64,000 bases of DNA from Variovorax dokdonensis (GTDB taxonomy: Bacteria; Pseudomonadota; Gammaproteobacteria; Burkholderiales; Burkholderiaceae_C): assembly GCF_030316895.1 (NCBI RefSeq), contig NZ_JASZYV010000003.1, forward strand, positions 682,001 to 746,000, read 5' to 3'. The notes under the pieces are model-generated. The model saw only the letters and a program-made list of their open reading frames with translations, searched no databases and was not told where the DNA came from. Below are positions 17,033 to 24,875 of the stretch, one piece after another (position 1 is the first letter of the stretch; every line of letters begins with the position of its first letter). A program made the translations under genes and the position numbers.

Positions 17033-18580
17033 ATGAATGACACGTCCATGCAGGCTGATCGTCTGACGCCTGCGACTCCGGTTCGCTCTGGGTCGACATC
17101 GAGGGCACACTCAGTGAATGAACGCCTTCCGACCGGCAAGTTGACGGTCCTGGGCTTGCAGCACGTGCTCGTCATGTACGCGGGGGCCGTCGCTGTCCCG
17201 CTGATCATCGGTCGCGCGCTCAACCTGACGCCGGAGCACGTGGCGTTGCTGATCTCGGCCGATCTGTTTTGCTGCGGCGTCGTCAGCATCATCCAGTCGA
17301 TGGGCGTCACGCAATGGTTCGGGCTTCGCCTGCCGACCATGATGGGCGTGAGCTTCGTGTCGGTCGGGCCAATGCTGGGCATAGCACACGCGTACCCGGG
17401 GCATACGGGAGCGCAGTTGCTGTTCGGATCGATCATTGGCGCCGGCATCATCGCGATGTTCCTGGTCCCGGTGATCAGCCGCCTTCTGCGCTTTTTTCCG
17501 CCGGTGGTCACCGGCACCATCATTCTGGTGGTCGGCATCAACCTGATGCGTATCGGAATCAACTGGATCTTTGGCAACCCCTTTGGCCCGACGGCGCCGA
17601 AGCTCGTCAACCCTGAGCACGCCAAATGGCTGCAGGATGTGTCTGCCTTGGCGCAGGCCGGTGGCCATGGTGTGCCGGCACCGCCGAAGGGGCTCAGCCT
17701 CGGCGCCAGCGTGCCCAACCCCTCCTACGCAAGCTTGGGCGGCATCGGCATCTCGGCACTGGTAATGGTGTCAATCCTGCTCTTCGCCAAATTTGCCAAG
17801 GGGTTCCTTGGCAACATCGCGGTCTTGCTGGGGCTGATCATCGGCGGCGCGGTGGCCACCGCTTTCGGCATGATGAACTTCGACCGGGTGGCCAAGGCGC
17901 CCATGTTCGATGTCGTGTTGCCCTTCGCTTTCGGCACGCCCATCTTCGACCCGGTACTGATCCTCACCTTCACGCTGGTGATGATCGTGATCATGGTCGA
18001 GTCGGTCGGCCTGTTCTACGCGCTGGGCGAGATCTGCGACACCCCGGTCGACCGCAGGACCATGGCGAATGGCCTGCGCACGGATGCCCTTGGCACCATC
18101 ATCGGGGGCGTCTTCAATACCTTCCCGTACACCAGTTTCAGCCAGAACATCGGGCTCATTGCCGTCACGGGCATCCGCAGCCGATTCGTGTGCGTCATGG
18201 GCGGTGCGATCCTGATTGTCCTGAGCTTCCTGCCCAAGATGGCAGCCGCGGTGGAATCGGTTCCGACCTTTGTGCTCGGTGGCGCCGGGCTCGTGATGTT
18301 CGGCATGGTGGTTGCAACTGGAGTGCGAATGCTGTCGACGGTCGACTTCAGGGGCAGTCGCAACAATCTCTTCATCGTGGCAATCGCAGTTGGCATGGGC
18401 ATGATTCCATTGATCGCGCCCAACTTCCATCAATGGACGCCCAAGAGCATGCACTTGCTGATCGACTCGGGGATCTTGCTGTCCGCGGTCACCGCCTTGG
18501 CGCTCAACCTGTATTTCAACGGGAGCAAGGGCGACATGGCTGGTTCGATCAACGCAGCAAAGCAGGCAGACTCGCATTGA
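17033..18580 (+). CDS. NCS2 family nucleobase/xanthine:cation symporter
   Basis: A 515-residue integral membrane protein of the nucleobase-ascorbate transporter family, with about 14 hydrophobic segments. The NAT signature is visible as QNIGLIAVTGIRSR, and the N-terminal segment GLQHVLVMYAGAVAVPLIIG is the usual first helix. Homologues import xanthine, urate or uracil with protons. The ATG at 17033 follows a strong GAGGAG site and is preferred over the ATG at 17015. Placement 59 bp after the hydrolase suggests the Rieske pathway acts on a purine- or pyrimidine-like ring; that is inference. Confidence 0.9.
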   Translation: MNDTSMQADRLTPATPVRSGSTSRAHSVNERLPTGKLTVLGLQHVLVMYAGAVAVPLIIGRALNLTPEHVALLISADLFCCGVVSIIQSMGVTQWFGLRLPTMMGVSFVSVGPMLGIAHAYPGHTGAQLLFGSIIGAGIIAMFLVPVISRLLRFFPPVVTGTIILVVGINLMRIGINWIFGNPFGPTAPKLVNPEHAKWLQDVSALAQAGGHGVPAPPKGLSLGASVPNPSYASLGGIGISALVMVSILLFAKFAKGFLGNIAVLLGLIIGGAVATAFGMMNFDRVAKAPMFDVVLPFAFGTPIFDPVLILTFTLVMIVIMVESVGLFYALGEICDTPVDRRTMANGLRTDALGTIIGGVFNTFPYTSFSQNIGLIAVTGIRSRFVCVMGGAILIVLSFLPKMAAAVESVPTFVLGGAGLVMFGMVVATGVRMLSTVDFRGSRNNLFIVAIAVGMGMIPLIAPNFHQWTPKSMHLLIDSGILLSAVTALALNLYFNGSKGDMAGSINAAKQADSH

Positions 18581-18659
18581 TGCTTCCGGCAAGCGCTCGG
18601 AGCGACGCCGAGTTGCGGCCAGAAAGACCGAGCCAAGCGCTGACGCGAGGTGACAACGG

Positions 18660-18688
18660 TTGAATATCCAAAGCGAGTTCAGTATTAT
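18660..18688 (+). promoter_or_regulatory. Candidate sigma-70 promoter of the AroM gene
   Basis: TTGAAT (18660-18665) and TATTAT (18683-18688) are separated by exactly 17 bp, placing the transcript start near 18695, about 20 bases ahead of the ATG at 18715. The -10 box lies inside the first GTTC-N9-GAAC repeat, so repressor and polymerase would compete. Confidence 0.5.
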
Positions 18689-18693
18689 CGAAC
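18677..18693. promoter_or_regulatory. Operator candidate 1, GTTC-N9-GAAC
   Basis: The 17-bp inverted repeat GTTC-AGTATTATC-GAAC covers the -10 box of the AroM promoter. Identical arms and spacing recur at 18697-18713 and 20355-20371. The likely binder is the IclR-type regulator encoded next to both promoters. Confidence 0.6.
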
Positions 18694-18696
18694 TGA

Positions 18697-18713
18697 GTTC
18701 GTGATATTTGAAC
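18697..18713. promoter_or_regulatory. Operator candidate 2, GTTC-N9-GAAC
   Basis: GTTC-GTGATATTT-GAAC lies 20 bp from copy 1, two helical turns, and ends one base before the AroM ATG. Phasing of the two copies would let two regulator dimers bind the same DNA face. Confidence 0.6.
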
Positions 18714-18714
18714 C

Positions 18715-19407
18715 ATGCTTGCACCTCCTCCACGCCAGCTCGCCTTTCTCACCATTGGCCAGGCTCCCCGACACGATCTCTCGGATGCCATCGAGCAAGG
18801 TCTGCCGGCGCATATCGAGGTTCGGCATGCCGGTGTACTGGACGGCCTCGACCGCATAGGGGTCGAGGCAAACTTCGCCCCCACCACCGGCCGGGCACAA
18901 CTGATCAGCCGGCTCGCCGATGGCAGCATCGTCACGCTTTGCGCCGACGCCATCGGCAGGGAACTGCAGCACTGCATCGATCGCTTGGAAGACGATGGCG
19001 TCGATGTGGTGGTGCTGCTGTGCACGGGAGAATTTCCCGGGCTGCGGACGCGCCGCGCCTGGCTGGTCGAGCCCGATGCCGTGGTCTGCGGCACAGTCGC
19101 AAGCTTGCTGCGCGACGTGCAAGCCGGCGTGATCGTGCCGATGCCGGGCCAGGAGCACGAGGCGCGGGACAAGTGGCGCATTCTGGACAAGCAGCCGCTG
19201 TTTGCAGCGGGCTCTCCGTACGCAAGCACCGCCCAACCGCTGGTCGATGCAGCGAAGACGCTGCAGGCTCAGGGCGCACATGCACTGGTGCTCGATTGCA
19301 TGGGTTATTCGCCGCAGCACAAGCAGGCGCTTCGCGATGCCGGCTGCAACCTGCCCGTGCTCGTGTCCGGCAGCGTCCTGGGCGGCGCGCTCGGCGCCTT
19401 CCTCTAG
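18715..19407 (+). CDS. aroM: AroM family protein
   Basis: A 230-residue cytoplasmic protein with the AroM family start FLTIGQAPRHD (about 11-21) and the family pattern of alternating strands and helices to the C-terminal SGSVLGGALGAF. AroM proteins have no settled biochemical role; they recur beside DUF917 proteins, peptidases and transporters, as here. The predicted leader has no Shine-Dalgarno sequence because an operator copy fills it to within one base of the ATG. It converges on the IclR gene. Confidence 0.85.
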   Translation: MLAPPPRQLAFLTIGQAPRHDLSDAIEQGLPAHIEVRHAGVLDGLDRIGVEANFAPTTGRAQLISRLADGSIVTLCADAIGRELQHCIDRLEDDGVDVVVLLCTGEFPGLRTRRAWLVEPDAVVCGTVASLLRDVQAGVIVPMPGQEHEARDKWRILDKQPLFAAGSPYASTAQPLVDAAKTLQAQGAHALVLDCMGYSPQHKQALRDAGCNLPVLVSGSVLGGALGAFL

Positions 19408-19425
19408 GCGCCGGTCAATGTGGGC

Positions 19426-20223
19426 TCATGCCCGCTTCGACGAAGCGGGCTCCGCTTCGGCTGCGAAGTCCAGCCAATAGGCATCGCCAATACGCTTGCC
19501 CACCGTCATGGCGGCATCGCGCACGCGGCGGCCGAATCGACGAATGAGATCCTCGGTCAGGTCTTGCGCGGGCAGGCCGATGCCGATGCCGTAGACCTTG
19601 CGGCTGCCGGCGTCGACAACCGCGGCGGAGATGCCAGCGACGTTAGGCACGAACTCGCCGCGCGACAGCGCCCAGCCCTGGGTGCGGATGGTCGCCAGTC
19701 GCTCCAGCAAGTCTTTCCGGGTTCGAGGAATGTCGCCGCGGCGCACGTCCAGGCGGCTGCCGATCAGTTGGTTCACCTCGTCGTCGGTCAGCCGCGCAAG
19801 GATCGCGCGGCCCATCGAGGTGGAATACGCAGGCGCTCGCGTGCCGACCGGCGTGTACACCTGAAGCGCGCCACCGGTGCCGGTGCGCATCTGCACCACC
19901 ATCGAGTCGGCACCGTCCAGCACGTTGATGTAGCCGGTGTAGCCCGTATCGCGGACCAGCACGTCCAATTCGTCTTCCAGCAGGGACGACGCATTTCGCG
20001 ATGCGCGGAAGTGGTAAGAGGCCTCCATGATCAGACCGCCGGGGCGGTACGCGCGCGTGACCGGGTCGCGATCGAGAAAGCCGTACTCGGCCATCATGCT
20101 CAGCGTGCGGGATACCGAACTCTTGGGCAAGCCGAGTTCGGTGGCCACGTCCGTCACGGTGATGTCGCGCCGCAGCCGCGCCATCAGCTTCAGCACGTCC
20201 ATGGCGTTGGCGAGTGTGCTCAT
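19426..20223 (-). CDS. IclR family transcriptional regulator
   Basis: A 265-residue regulator: winged helix at about 8-70 (TVTDVATELGLPKSSVSRTL) followed by the IclR effector domain (about 85-255, with STSMGRAILARL and GISAAVVD motifs). The ATG at 20223, with AAGGAG upstream, is preferred to an in-frame start 23 codons earlier that lacks conservation. It lies between aroM and the OPT transporter, whose promoters share the GTTC-N9-GAAC repeats, so it very likely controls both and possibly itself. Confidence 0.9.
   Translation of the reverse strand: MSTLANAMDVLKLMARLRRDITVTDVATELGLPKSSVSRTLSMMAEYGFLDRDPVTRAYRPGGLIMEASYHFRASRNASSLLEDELDVLVRDTGYTGYINVLDGADSMVVQMRTGTGGALQVYTPVGTRAPAYSTSMGRAILARLTDDEVNQLIGSRLDVRRGDIPRTRKDLLERLATIRTQGWALSRGEFVPNVAGISAAVVDAGSRKVYGIGIGLPAQDLTEDLIRRFGRRVRDAAMTVGKRIGDAYWLDFAAEAEPASSKRA
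19430..19450. terminator. Perfect stem between converging aroM and IclR genes
   Basis: Arms GCCCGCTTCG and CGAAGCGGGC are perfectly complementary around a single base. The stem lies in the last codons of the IclR gene and 23 bp after the aroM stop. It could act as a bidirectional terminator or 3' stabiliser for both messages, but neither side has a clear U-tract. Confidence 0.4.
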
Positions 20224-20313
20224 CGTTCCTGAATCTCCTTTTCGATCATAAACCGCCCCCTCTTGCACTCGGCTTGCCTGGCGGGCCGGCAAGCGCCGTT
20301 CCGCCGTCTGGGC

Positions 20314-20344
20314 TTGACAACGCCCCCTCGTTGAATACCATAAT
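20314..20344 (+). promoter_or_regulatory. Candidate promoter of the OPT/DUF917/M20 operon
   Basis: A consensus TTGACA (20314-20319) is followed after 19 bp by CATAAT (20339-20344). The spacer is long, so strength is uncertain. The expected start near 20351 places the operator at 20355-20371 just downstream, where a bound repressor would block escape. Confidence 0.45.
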
Positions 20345-20354
20345 ATCGCACTTG

Positions 20355-20371
20355 GTTCTATATTTTAGAAC
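20355..20371. promoter_or_regulatory. Operator candidate 3, GTTC-N9-GAAC
   Basis: GTTC-TATATTTTA-GAAC has the same 4-bp arms and 9-bp spacer as the two copies ahead of aroM, and here the symmetry extends to GTTCTA/TAGAAC. It lies 51 bp upstream of the OPT transporter ATG and 132 bp from the IclR start. Confidence 0.6.
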
Positions 20372-20421
20372 TCGCGCAAGATCCTAATGCGGCAAAGCAA
20401 GACATCCACAGGAGACAGACC

Positions 20422-22041
20422 ATGACCCGCGATGCCACTGCCGGAGAAATTCCGGCCTCTCCCGATCCGGCCGGCAGCCATCCGCGCGCGCTCGCCCCAG
20501 GCAACTTCATCCTGACGGTGGTGTTGAGCGTGTTCGGCGCCATCGTGGGCATTCAGCTCCTGGCCAGCCTTGGCATCACGCCAAGCACTTCGCTCATCGG
20601 CGCACTGGCCGCCATGTCCCTGGCGCGCATTCCGCTGGCCATGTTCAAGGGCTTCCGCTCGGTTCACTCGCAGAACCTGGCGCAGACCAGCATCTCGTCG
20701 GCCACCTTCGGTGCGGCCAACAGCCTCTTCCTCCCCATCGGCATCCCCTTCCTATTTGGTCTGCCGGACATGGTCCTGCCCATGTTGGTGGGCGTCTCGC
20801 TGGCCATGCTGCTGGACGCCTGGCTGCTCTATCGCATGTTCGACACGCCTGCCTTCCCGGCCAGGAATCCGTGGCCGCTGGGCATTGCCGCTGCCGAAGC
20901 CATCAAGGCTGGCGACACGGGCGGCAAGCAGGCCAGGCTGCTGCTCGGCGGCCTCGCCACCGGCGTGGCGGGTGCGGTGTTCGCACTGCCCATGTCGGCG
21001 TTCGGTGTGGCACTCATCGGTGGCCTCGGAGCCATGACCGCGTTCGGCATCGGCCTGCTGCTGCGCGGCTACACGATGCCGCTGTTCGGCCTGGACATCG
21101 CCAAGCTCTACATCCCGCACGGCATGATGATCGGCGCTGGCCTGGTGGCGCTGGTGCAGGTTGGGCGCGTGGTGATCAAGCGCGGCAGCGAAGCGCAAGG
21201 CGCTGCGTCGGCCACCGACAGCAACGGTGCTGCCCGCTTGGGCCGTTCGCTGCGCCTGGGCACCGTGGGGTACCTGGCCATTACGCTGCTGCTCACAGTG
21301 GGCACCGGCATCTACACGGGCATGTCGTTCGGCATGCTTGTCGCCTTCGTCGTCTACGGCACCTTCGCCGCCTTCGTCCATGAACTGATCGTTGGCATCG
21401 CGGCCATGCACTCGGGCTGGTTCCCCGCGTTCGCGGTGGCGTTGATCACGCTGCTGGTGGGTATCCTGATCGGCTTCCCGCCCGAGGCGCTGGTGGTGCT
21501 GGCGGGCTTCTCGGCGGCCACCGGCCCGGCGTTTGCCGACATGGGCTACGACCTGAAGGCCGGCCACCTGCTGCGTGGCGAAGGCGCCGACCCGGCTTTC
21601 GAAATGGAAGGCCGCCGCCAGCAGTTGATCGCCGGAATGATCGGATTCGTCGTCGCCATCGTGGTGGTGCTGGCGACCTATCACATCTTCTTCGCCAACA
21701 AGATGACGGCGCCCATCAACGCCGCCTACGTGGCGGCCATCAAGGCAGGCATCTCGATGGAGACCGCACACAGCCTGGCACTGTGGGCCATCCCCGGCGC
21801 GCTGCTGCAACTGCTGGGCGGTTCGCGCCAGCAACTCGGCGTTCTGTTCGCCACCGGCCTGCTCATCAACTTCCCTGCCGCGGGCTGGATGGTGGCGGTG
21901 GGCATTGCCTGCCGGCTGGTGGTGCAACGCATTGGCGGCCCCGCCGTTCGCGAGCGCATGGAGGTGTTTGCCGGCGGCGTGATCGCTGGCGACGCGCTCT
22001 ATTCCTTCTTCTCTGGCGCATTCAAGGCATTGCGCAAGTAA
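20422..22041 (+). CDS. OPT/YSL family transporter
   Basis: A 539-residue polytopic inner-membrane protein of the oligopeptide-transporter superfamily, with about 13-14 hydrophobic segments spread over the chain and a charged cytoplasmic loop near 250-275. Family-typical features include a first helix with FGAIVGIQ near 35-42 and glycine-rich helices such as PHGMMIGAGL. OPT members import peptides or metal chelates with protons. It is the first gene of an operon with DUF917 and an M20 peptidase, so a dipeptide-like or N-acylated ligand is plausible. AGGAGA precedes the ATG. Confidence 0.82.
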   Translation: MTRDATAGEIPASPDPAGSHPRALAPGNFILTVVLSVFGAIVGIQLLASLGITPSTSLIGALAAMSLARIPLAMFKGFRSVHSQNLAQTSISSATFGAANSLFLPIGIPFLFGLPDMVLPMLVGVSLAMLLDAWLLYRMFDTPAFPARNPWPLGIAAAEAIKAGDTGGKQARLLLGGLATGVAGAVFALPMSAFGVALIGGLGAMTAFGIGLLLRGYTMPLFGLDIAKLYIPHGMMIGAGLVALVQVGRVVIKRGSEAQGAASATDSNGAARLGRSLRLGTVGYLAITLLLTVGTGIYTGMSFGMLVAFVVYGTFAAFVHELIVGIAAMHSGWFPAFAVALITLLVGILIGFPPEALVVLAGFSAATGPAFADMGYDLKAGHLLRGEGADPAFEMEGRRQQLIAGMIGFVVAIVVVLATYHIFFANKMTAPINAAYVAAIKAGISMETAHSLALWAIPGALLQLLGGSRQQLGVLFATGLLINFPAAGWMVAVGIACRLVVQRIGGPAVRERMEVFAGGVIAGDALYSFFSGAFKALRK

Positions 22042-22068
22042 ATCACCCGCCAAAACGGAGACCCTGAC

Positions 22069-23142
22069 ATGAAACGCAAACTGACGATCGACGACGTGAA
22101 GGCAGCCGTGATGGGCGGCGCCATCCTGGGCGGTGGTGGCGGCGGCATCATCGAAGCCGGCGAGCGCGCTGCCAGCCTGGCGCTGCAGGTCGGAACGCCC
22201 GAGCTTTGGAGTGTGGATGAATTCGATCCGCAAGGCCTTTCGGTGACGGTCGCGCTGGTCGGCGCACCGGCCGCGCCGCATCCCTTCGTGCAACCACGCC
22301 ATCTCATGCGCACGCTGGAGTTGCTGCAGCGCGAGCTGCCGCAAGGCCAGCGCCTGGTCGCCATGCACACCAACGAGAACGGCGCCGAAACCACGGTCAA
22401 CGGCTGGCTCCACGCCGCCCTGTGCGGCCTGCCCGTGATCGACCTGGCGTGCAATGGGCGCGCCCATCCTTCGAGCATCATGGGTGCCCTGGGCCTGCAC
22501 ACCGAAGACGACTACGTCTCGATCCAGGGCTATGCCGGCGGTGCGCCGGAGCGCTACATCGAAGGCGCGGCCCGCGGACGCCTGGAGGCCACGTCGGCCG
22601 TCGTGCGCCGCGCATCCATCGACGCCGGTGGACTCGTGGCGGTGGCCCGCAATCCGGTCACCGTCGAATACGCGCAGCAGCACGGCGCACCCGGCGCCAT
22701 CAGTTTTGCCATCGCGCTGGGCAAGGCCTACCTGGAAGGCGGCATGGAAGCCGCTGCGCGCCACTTGAAGGGCCGCGTCGTTGCAGAGGGCACCGTACGC
22801 CGCTACCGCTGCGAGCAGCGTGAAGGCTTGGACGTCGGCATCGTCGAACTCGACGACGACGACGGCGCCACCACACTGCATTTCGTCAACGAATACATGG
22901 TGCTCGAACAACAAGGCCGCGCCATTGCGCGCTTCCCTGACCTGGTCATGACCTTTGCCGAAGATGGCTACCCGCTCGTCTCCGCGCGCGTGGTGGAAGG
23001 CCAGCGCATCCGCGTCCTGCATGCACCCGGCTCGAACCTGCTGCTTTCGCGGACCATGTTCATGCCGGAGCTGTACCTTCCGCTGGAACAGGCCATCGGC
23101 CAAGCCTTTGCGCCCAAGGCCAGCGTCGCTGCCCATGCCTGA
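22069..23142 (+). CDS. DUF917 family protein
   Basis: A 357-residue cytoplasmic protein matching the DUF917 (S-methyl-thiohydantoin desulfurase-domain) family: glycine-rich N-terminal loop GGAILGGGGGGIIEAG (about 16-31), NENGAETTVNGWLHA (about 102-116) and a CNGRAHPSS segment near 128. The family is related to hydantoinase/acetone-carboxylase-type enzymes and its chemistry is mostly unknown. The stop overlaps the M20 peptidase start by eight bases, so the two are translationally coupled. Confidence 0.85.
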   Translation: MKRKLTIDDVKAAVMGGAILGGGGGGIIEAGERAASLALQVGTPELWSVDEFDPQGLSVTVALVGAPAAPHPFVQPRHLMRTLELLQRELPQGQRLVAMHTNENGAETTVNGWLHAALCGLPVIDLACNGRAHPSSIMGALGLHTEDDYVSIQGYAGGAPERYIEGAARGRLEATSAVVRRASIDAGGLVAVARNPVTVEYAQQHGAPGAISFAIALGKAYLEGGMEAAARHLKGRVVAEGTVRRYRCEQREGLDVGIVELDDDDGATTLHFVNEYMVLEQQGRAIARFPDLVMTFAEDGYPLVSARVVEGQRIRVLHAPGSNLLLSRTMFMPELYLPLEQAIGQAFAPKASVAAHA

Positions 23143-24607
23143 ACTGGGCACGATTGCGCTCGATCTGGCGCGTGCGCAGGACTTCTGCAACCGCCAATGG
23201 GACGACGAGCTGATCGGGCTGCTCTCGGACTACATCCGCGTCCCGGCAAAGAGCCCTGCGTTCGACCCGGATTGGGAAACACGCGGCTTGCTCGACCAGG
23301 TTGTGAACGAAGCTGCCGCCTGGGCAAGGCGCCAGCCCCTGCCCGGCCTGCGCGTCGAAGTGCTTCGCACGCCCGGCCGAACGCCGCTCATCTATTTCGA
23401 ACTGCCCGCGCGCGGCTGCGATACGGATGAAGCTGTCTTCTTCTACGGCCACCTGGACAAGCAGCCGGAGTTCGAAGGCTGGCGCCCCGGCCTCGGCCCG
23501 TGGGAGCCGGTGTACGACGGCACTCGGCTCTATGGGCGCGGAGGTGCCGACGATGGCTATGCCATCTACGCCGCCATCACTGCACTGCAGGCGCTCCACG
23601 ACCAGGGCGCGACGCACCCGCGCTGCGTCGGTGTGATCGAGACCTGCGAGGAATCGGGCAGCTACGACCTGCCGCACTACCTGGAGGTGCTGCAACCGCG
23701 CATCGGCAAGGTCGGACTGGTGGTGTGCCTCGACTCCGGCGCGGGCGACTACGAACGTCTCTGGCTGGTGAGCTCGCTGCGCGGCTATTGCGGAGGCACC
23801 CTCGAAGTGCAGGTACTCGACGAAGGCGCGCATTCGGGGGATGCCGGCGGCATCGTGCCTTCGAGCTTTCGCGTGCTGCGCGGCATGCTCGACCGGCTGG
23901 AAGATAGCGCCACTGGCCGCCTGCTGCCTGCAACCCTGCATTGCGAAGTACCGGCCGACCGGCTCGCGCAAACGCGAGAGGCCGCGCGCATCCTGGGCGA
24001 ACAGGCGTGGAAGCGCTTTCGATGGCACTGCGGCGAAGACGGGCAACCGGCGCTGCCGGTTACCACCGATCCGGAACAGGCCCTGCTCAACCGCGCATGG
24101 CGACCGTCGCTGGCCGTGATCGGTGCCGAAGGATTGCCGGCGCTGCAGGGTGCAGGCAACGTTCTGCGCCCACGCACGGCCTTCCGGCTTTCGCTGCGTT
24201 TGCCGCCGCTGGTCGACAGCGCATCGGCACTGGCGGAAGTGAAGCGCGTTCTGGAAGACTCGCCCCCCTACCGCGCCGGCGTGCGCTTCGTGCCGGATCG
24301 CGGCCACGCAAAGGGCTGGAATGCACCCGCGTATGCGCCCTGGCTCGAAGAAACGCTCGACCTCGCCAGCCGCGCCTGCTTCGACGGCAGGGGATTTGCC
24401 AGCATCGGCCAGGGTGGAACCATTCCACTGATGGGCCTGCTCGGGTCCACCTATCCAGCGGCGCAGTTCATGGCCTGCGGCGTGTTGGGCCCCAACGCCA
24501 ATGCGCATGGGCCCAACGAGTTCCTGCACGTGCCATACGCCAAGCGCCTGACGGCCTGCCTGGCGATGACGTTGTCTGCATCTGTCCACGCTCCAAGGCG
24601 CTCGTGA
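23135..24607 (+). CDS. M20 family metallopeptidase
   Basis: A 490-residue zinc peptidase/deacylase. Metal and catalytic residues are in place: H106-x-D108 (GHLDKQ), D139/D140 (GGADDGYA) and the E172/E173 pair (ETCEES), as in carnosinase-like dipeptidases. The ATG at 23135 lies inside the end of the DUF917 gene and is chosen over an earlier in-frame codon because MPELGT begins the conserved part. It probably cleaves an imported dipeptide or N-acyl amino acid delivered by the OPT transporter. Confidence 0.87.
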   Translation: MPELGTIALDLARAQDFCNRQWDDELIGLLSDYIRVPAKSPAFDPDWETRGLLDQVVNEAAAWARRQPLPGLRVEVLRTPGRTPLIYFELPARGCDTDEAVFFYGHLDKQPEFEGWRPGLGPWEPVYDGTRLYGRGGADDGYAIYAAITALQALHDQGATHPRCVGVIETCEESGSYDLPHYLEVLQPRIGKVGLVVCLDSGAGDYERLWLVSSLRGYCGGTLEVQVLDEGAHSGDAGGIVPSSFRVLRGMLDRLEDSATGRLLPATLHCEVPADRLAQTREAARILGEQAWKRFRWHCGEDGQPALPVTTDPEQALLNRAWRPSLAVIGAEGLPALQGAGNVLRPRTAFRLSLRLPPLVDSASALAEVKRVLEDSPPYRAGVRFVPDRGHAKGWNAPAYAPWLEETLDLASRACFDGRGFASIGQGGTIPLMGLLGSTYPAAQFMACGVLGPNANAHGPNEFLHVPYAKRLTACLAMTLSASVHAPRRS

Positions 24608-24718
24608 GGGCCGCACAGATGTCTTCGATGCCCTGTTGACAGCAAGCCCATGGCTCAGCGGTCCCCCGGCTGCTGCGGCTTCCCATCGATGCCATGGAGC
24701 GCGGCACTCACCCGCGCC

Positions 24719-24744
24719 GATCGAAAGCTTTTTTCCATTCGATC
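24719..24744. repeat. Inverted repeat in the gap before the creatininase operon
   Basis: GATCGAA (24719-24725) and TTCGATC (24738-24744) are perfect 7-bp arms around a 12-base loop containing T6. It lies 112 bp after the M20 stop and 132 bp before the creatininase ATG, upstream of a strong terminator. It may be the first of two tandem terminators or an operator. Confidence 0.35.
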
Positions 24745-24789
24745 AAATCACAGCAGCAGGTTGCGTCCTGCAAAACATTAAATTACACG

Positions 24790-24822
24790 AAGGTCTTGGG
24801 TAAACCCCAGGACCTTTTTTTT
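24790..24822 (+). terminator. Strong rho-independent terminator
   Basis: AAGGTCTTGGG (24790-24800) pairs with CCCAGGACCTT (24806-24816) with one T-G wobble around a five-base loop, followed by eight T residues. This is the clearest intrinsic terminator in the window. It ends the OPT/DUF917/M20 transcript 183 bp past its last stop codon and lies 53 bp before the creatininase ATG. Confidence 0.8.
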
Positions 24823-24875
24823 GACCGTATGGATAATTTAGGCTTGCCATCCGCCAACGCGAAAGGTCAGCCACG

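Noticed and set aside
13241..18580. Naming the Rieske cluster a caffeine N-demethylation cluster
   Set aside because: Only the oxygenase length and the permease family fit; SDR and hydrolase genes do not, and sequence identity cannot be judged by eye.
20752..23190. Very long open frame on the minus strand (812 codons) antisense to the OPT and DUF917 genes
   Set aside because: His/Arg/Gln-rich, no domain, no start signals; it mirrors the high third-position GC of two well-supported plus-strand genes.
24820..24845. TTGACC at 24821 with AT-rich sequence downstream as the creatininase promoter
   Set aside because: No -10 hexamer lies at a workable distance; the T-run of the terminator explains the first bases.
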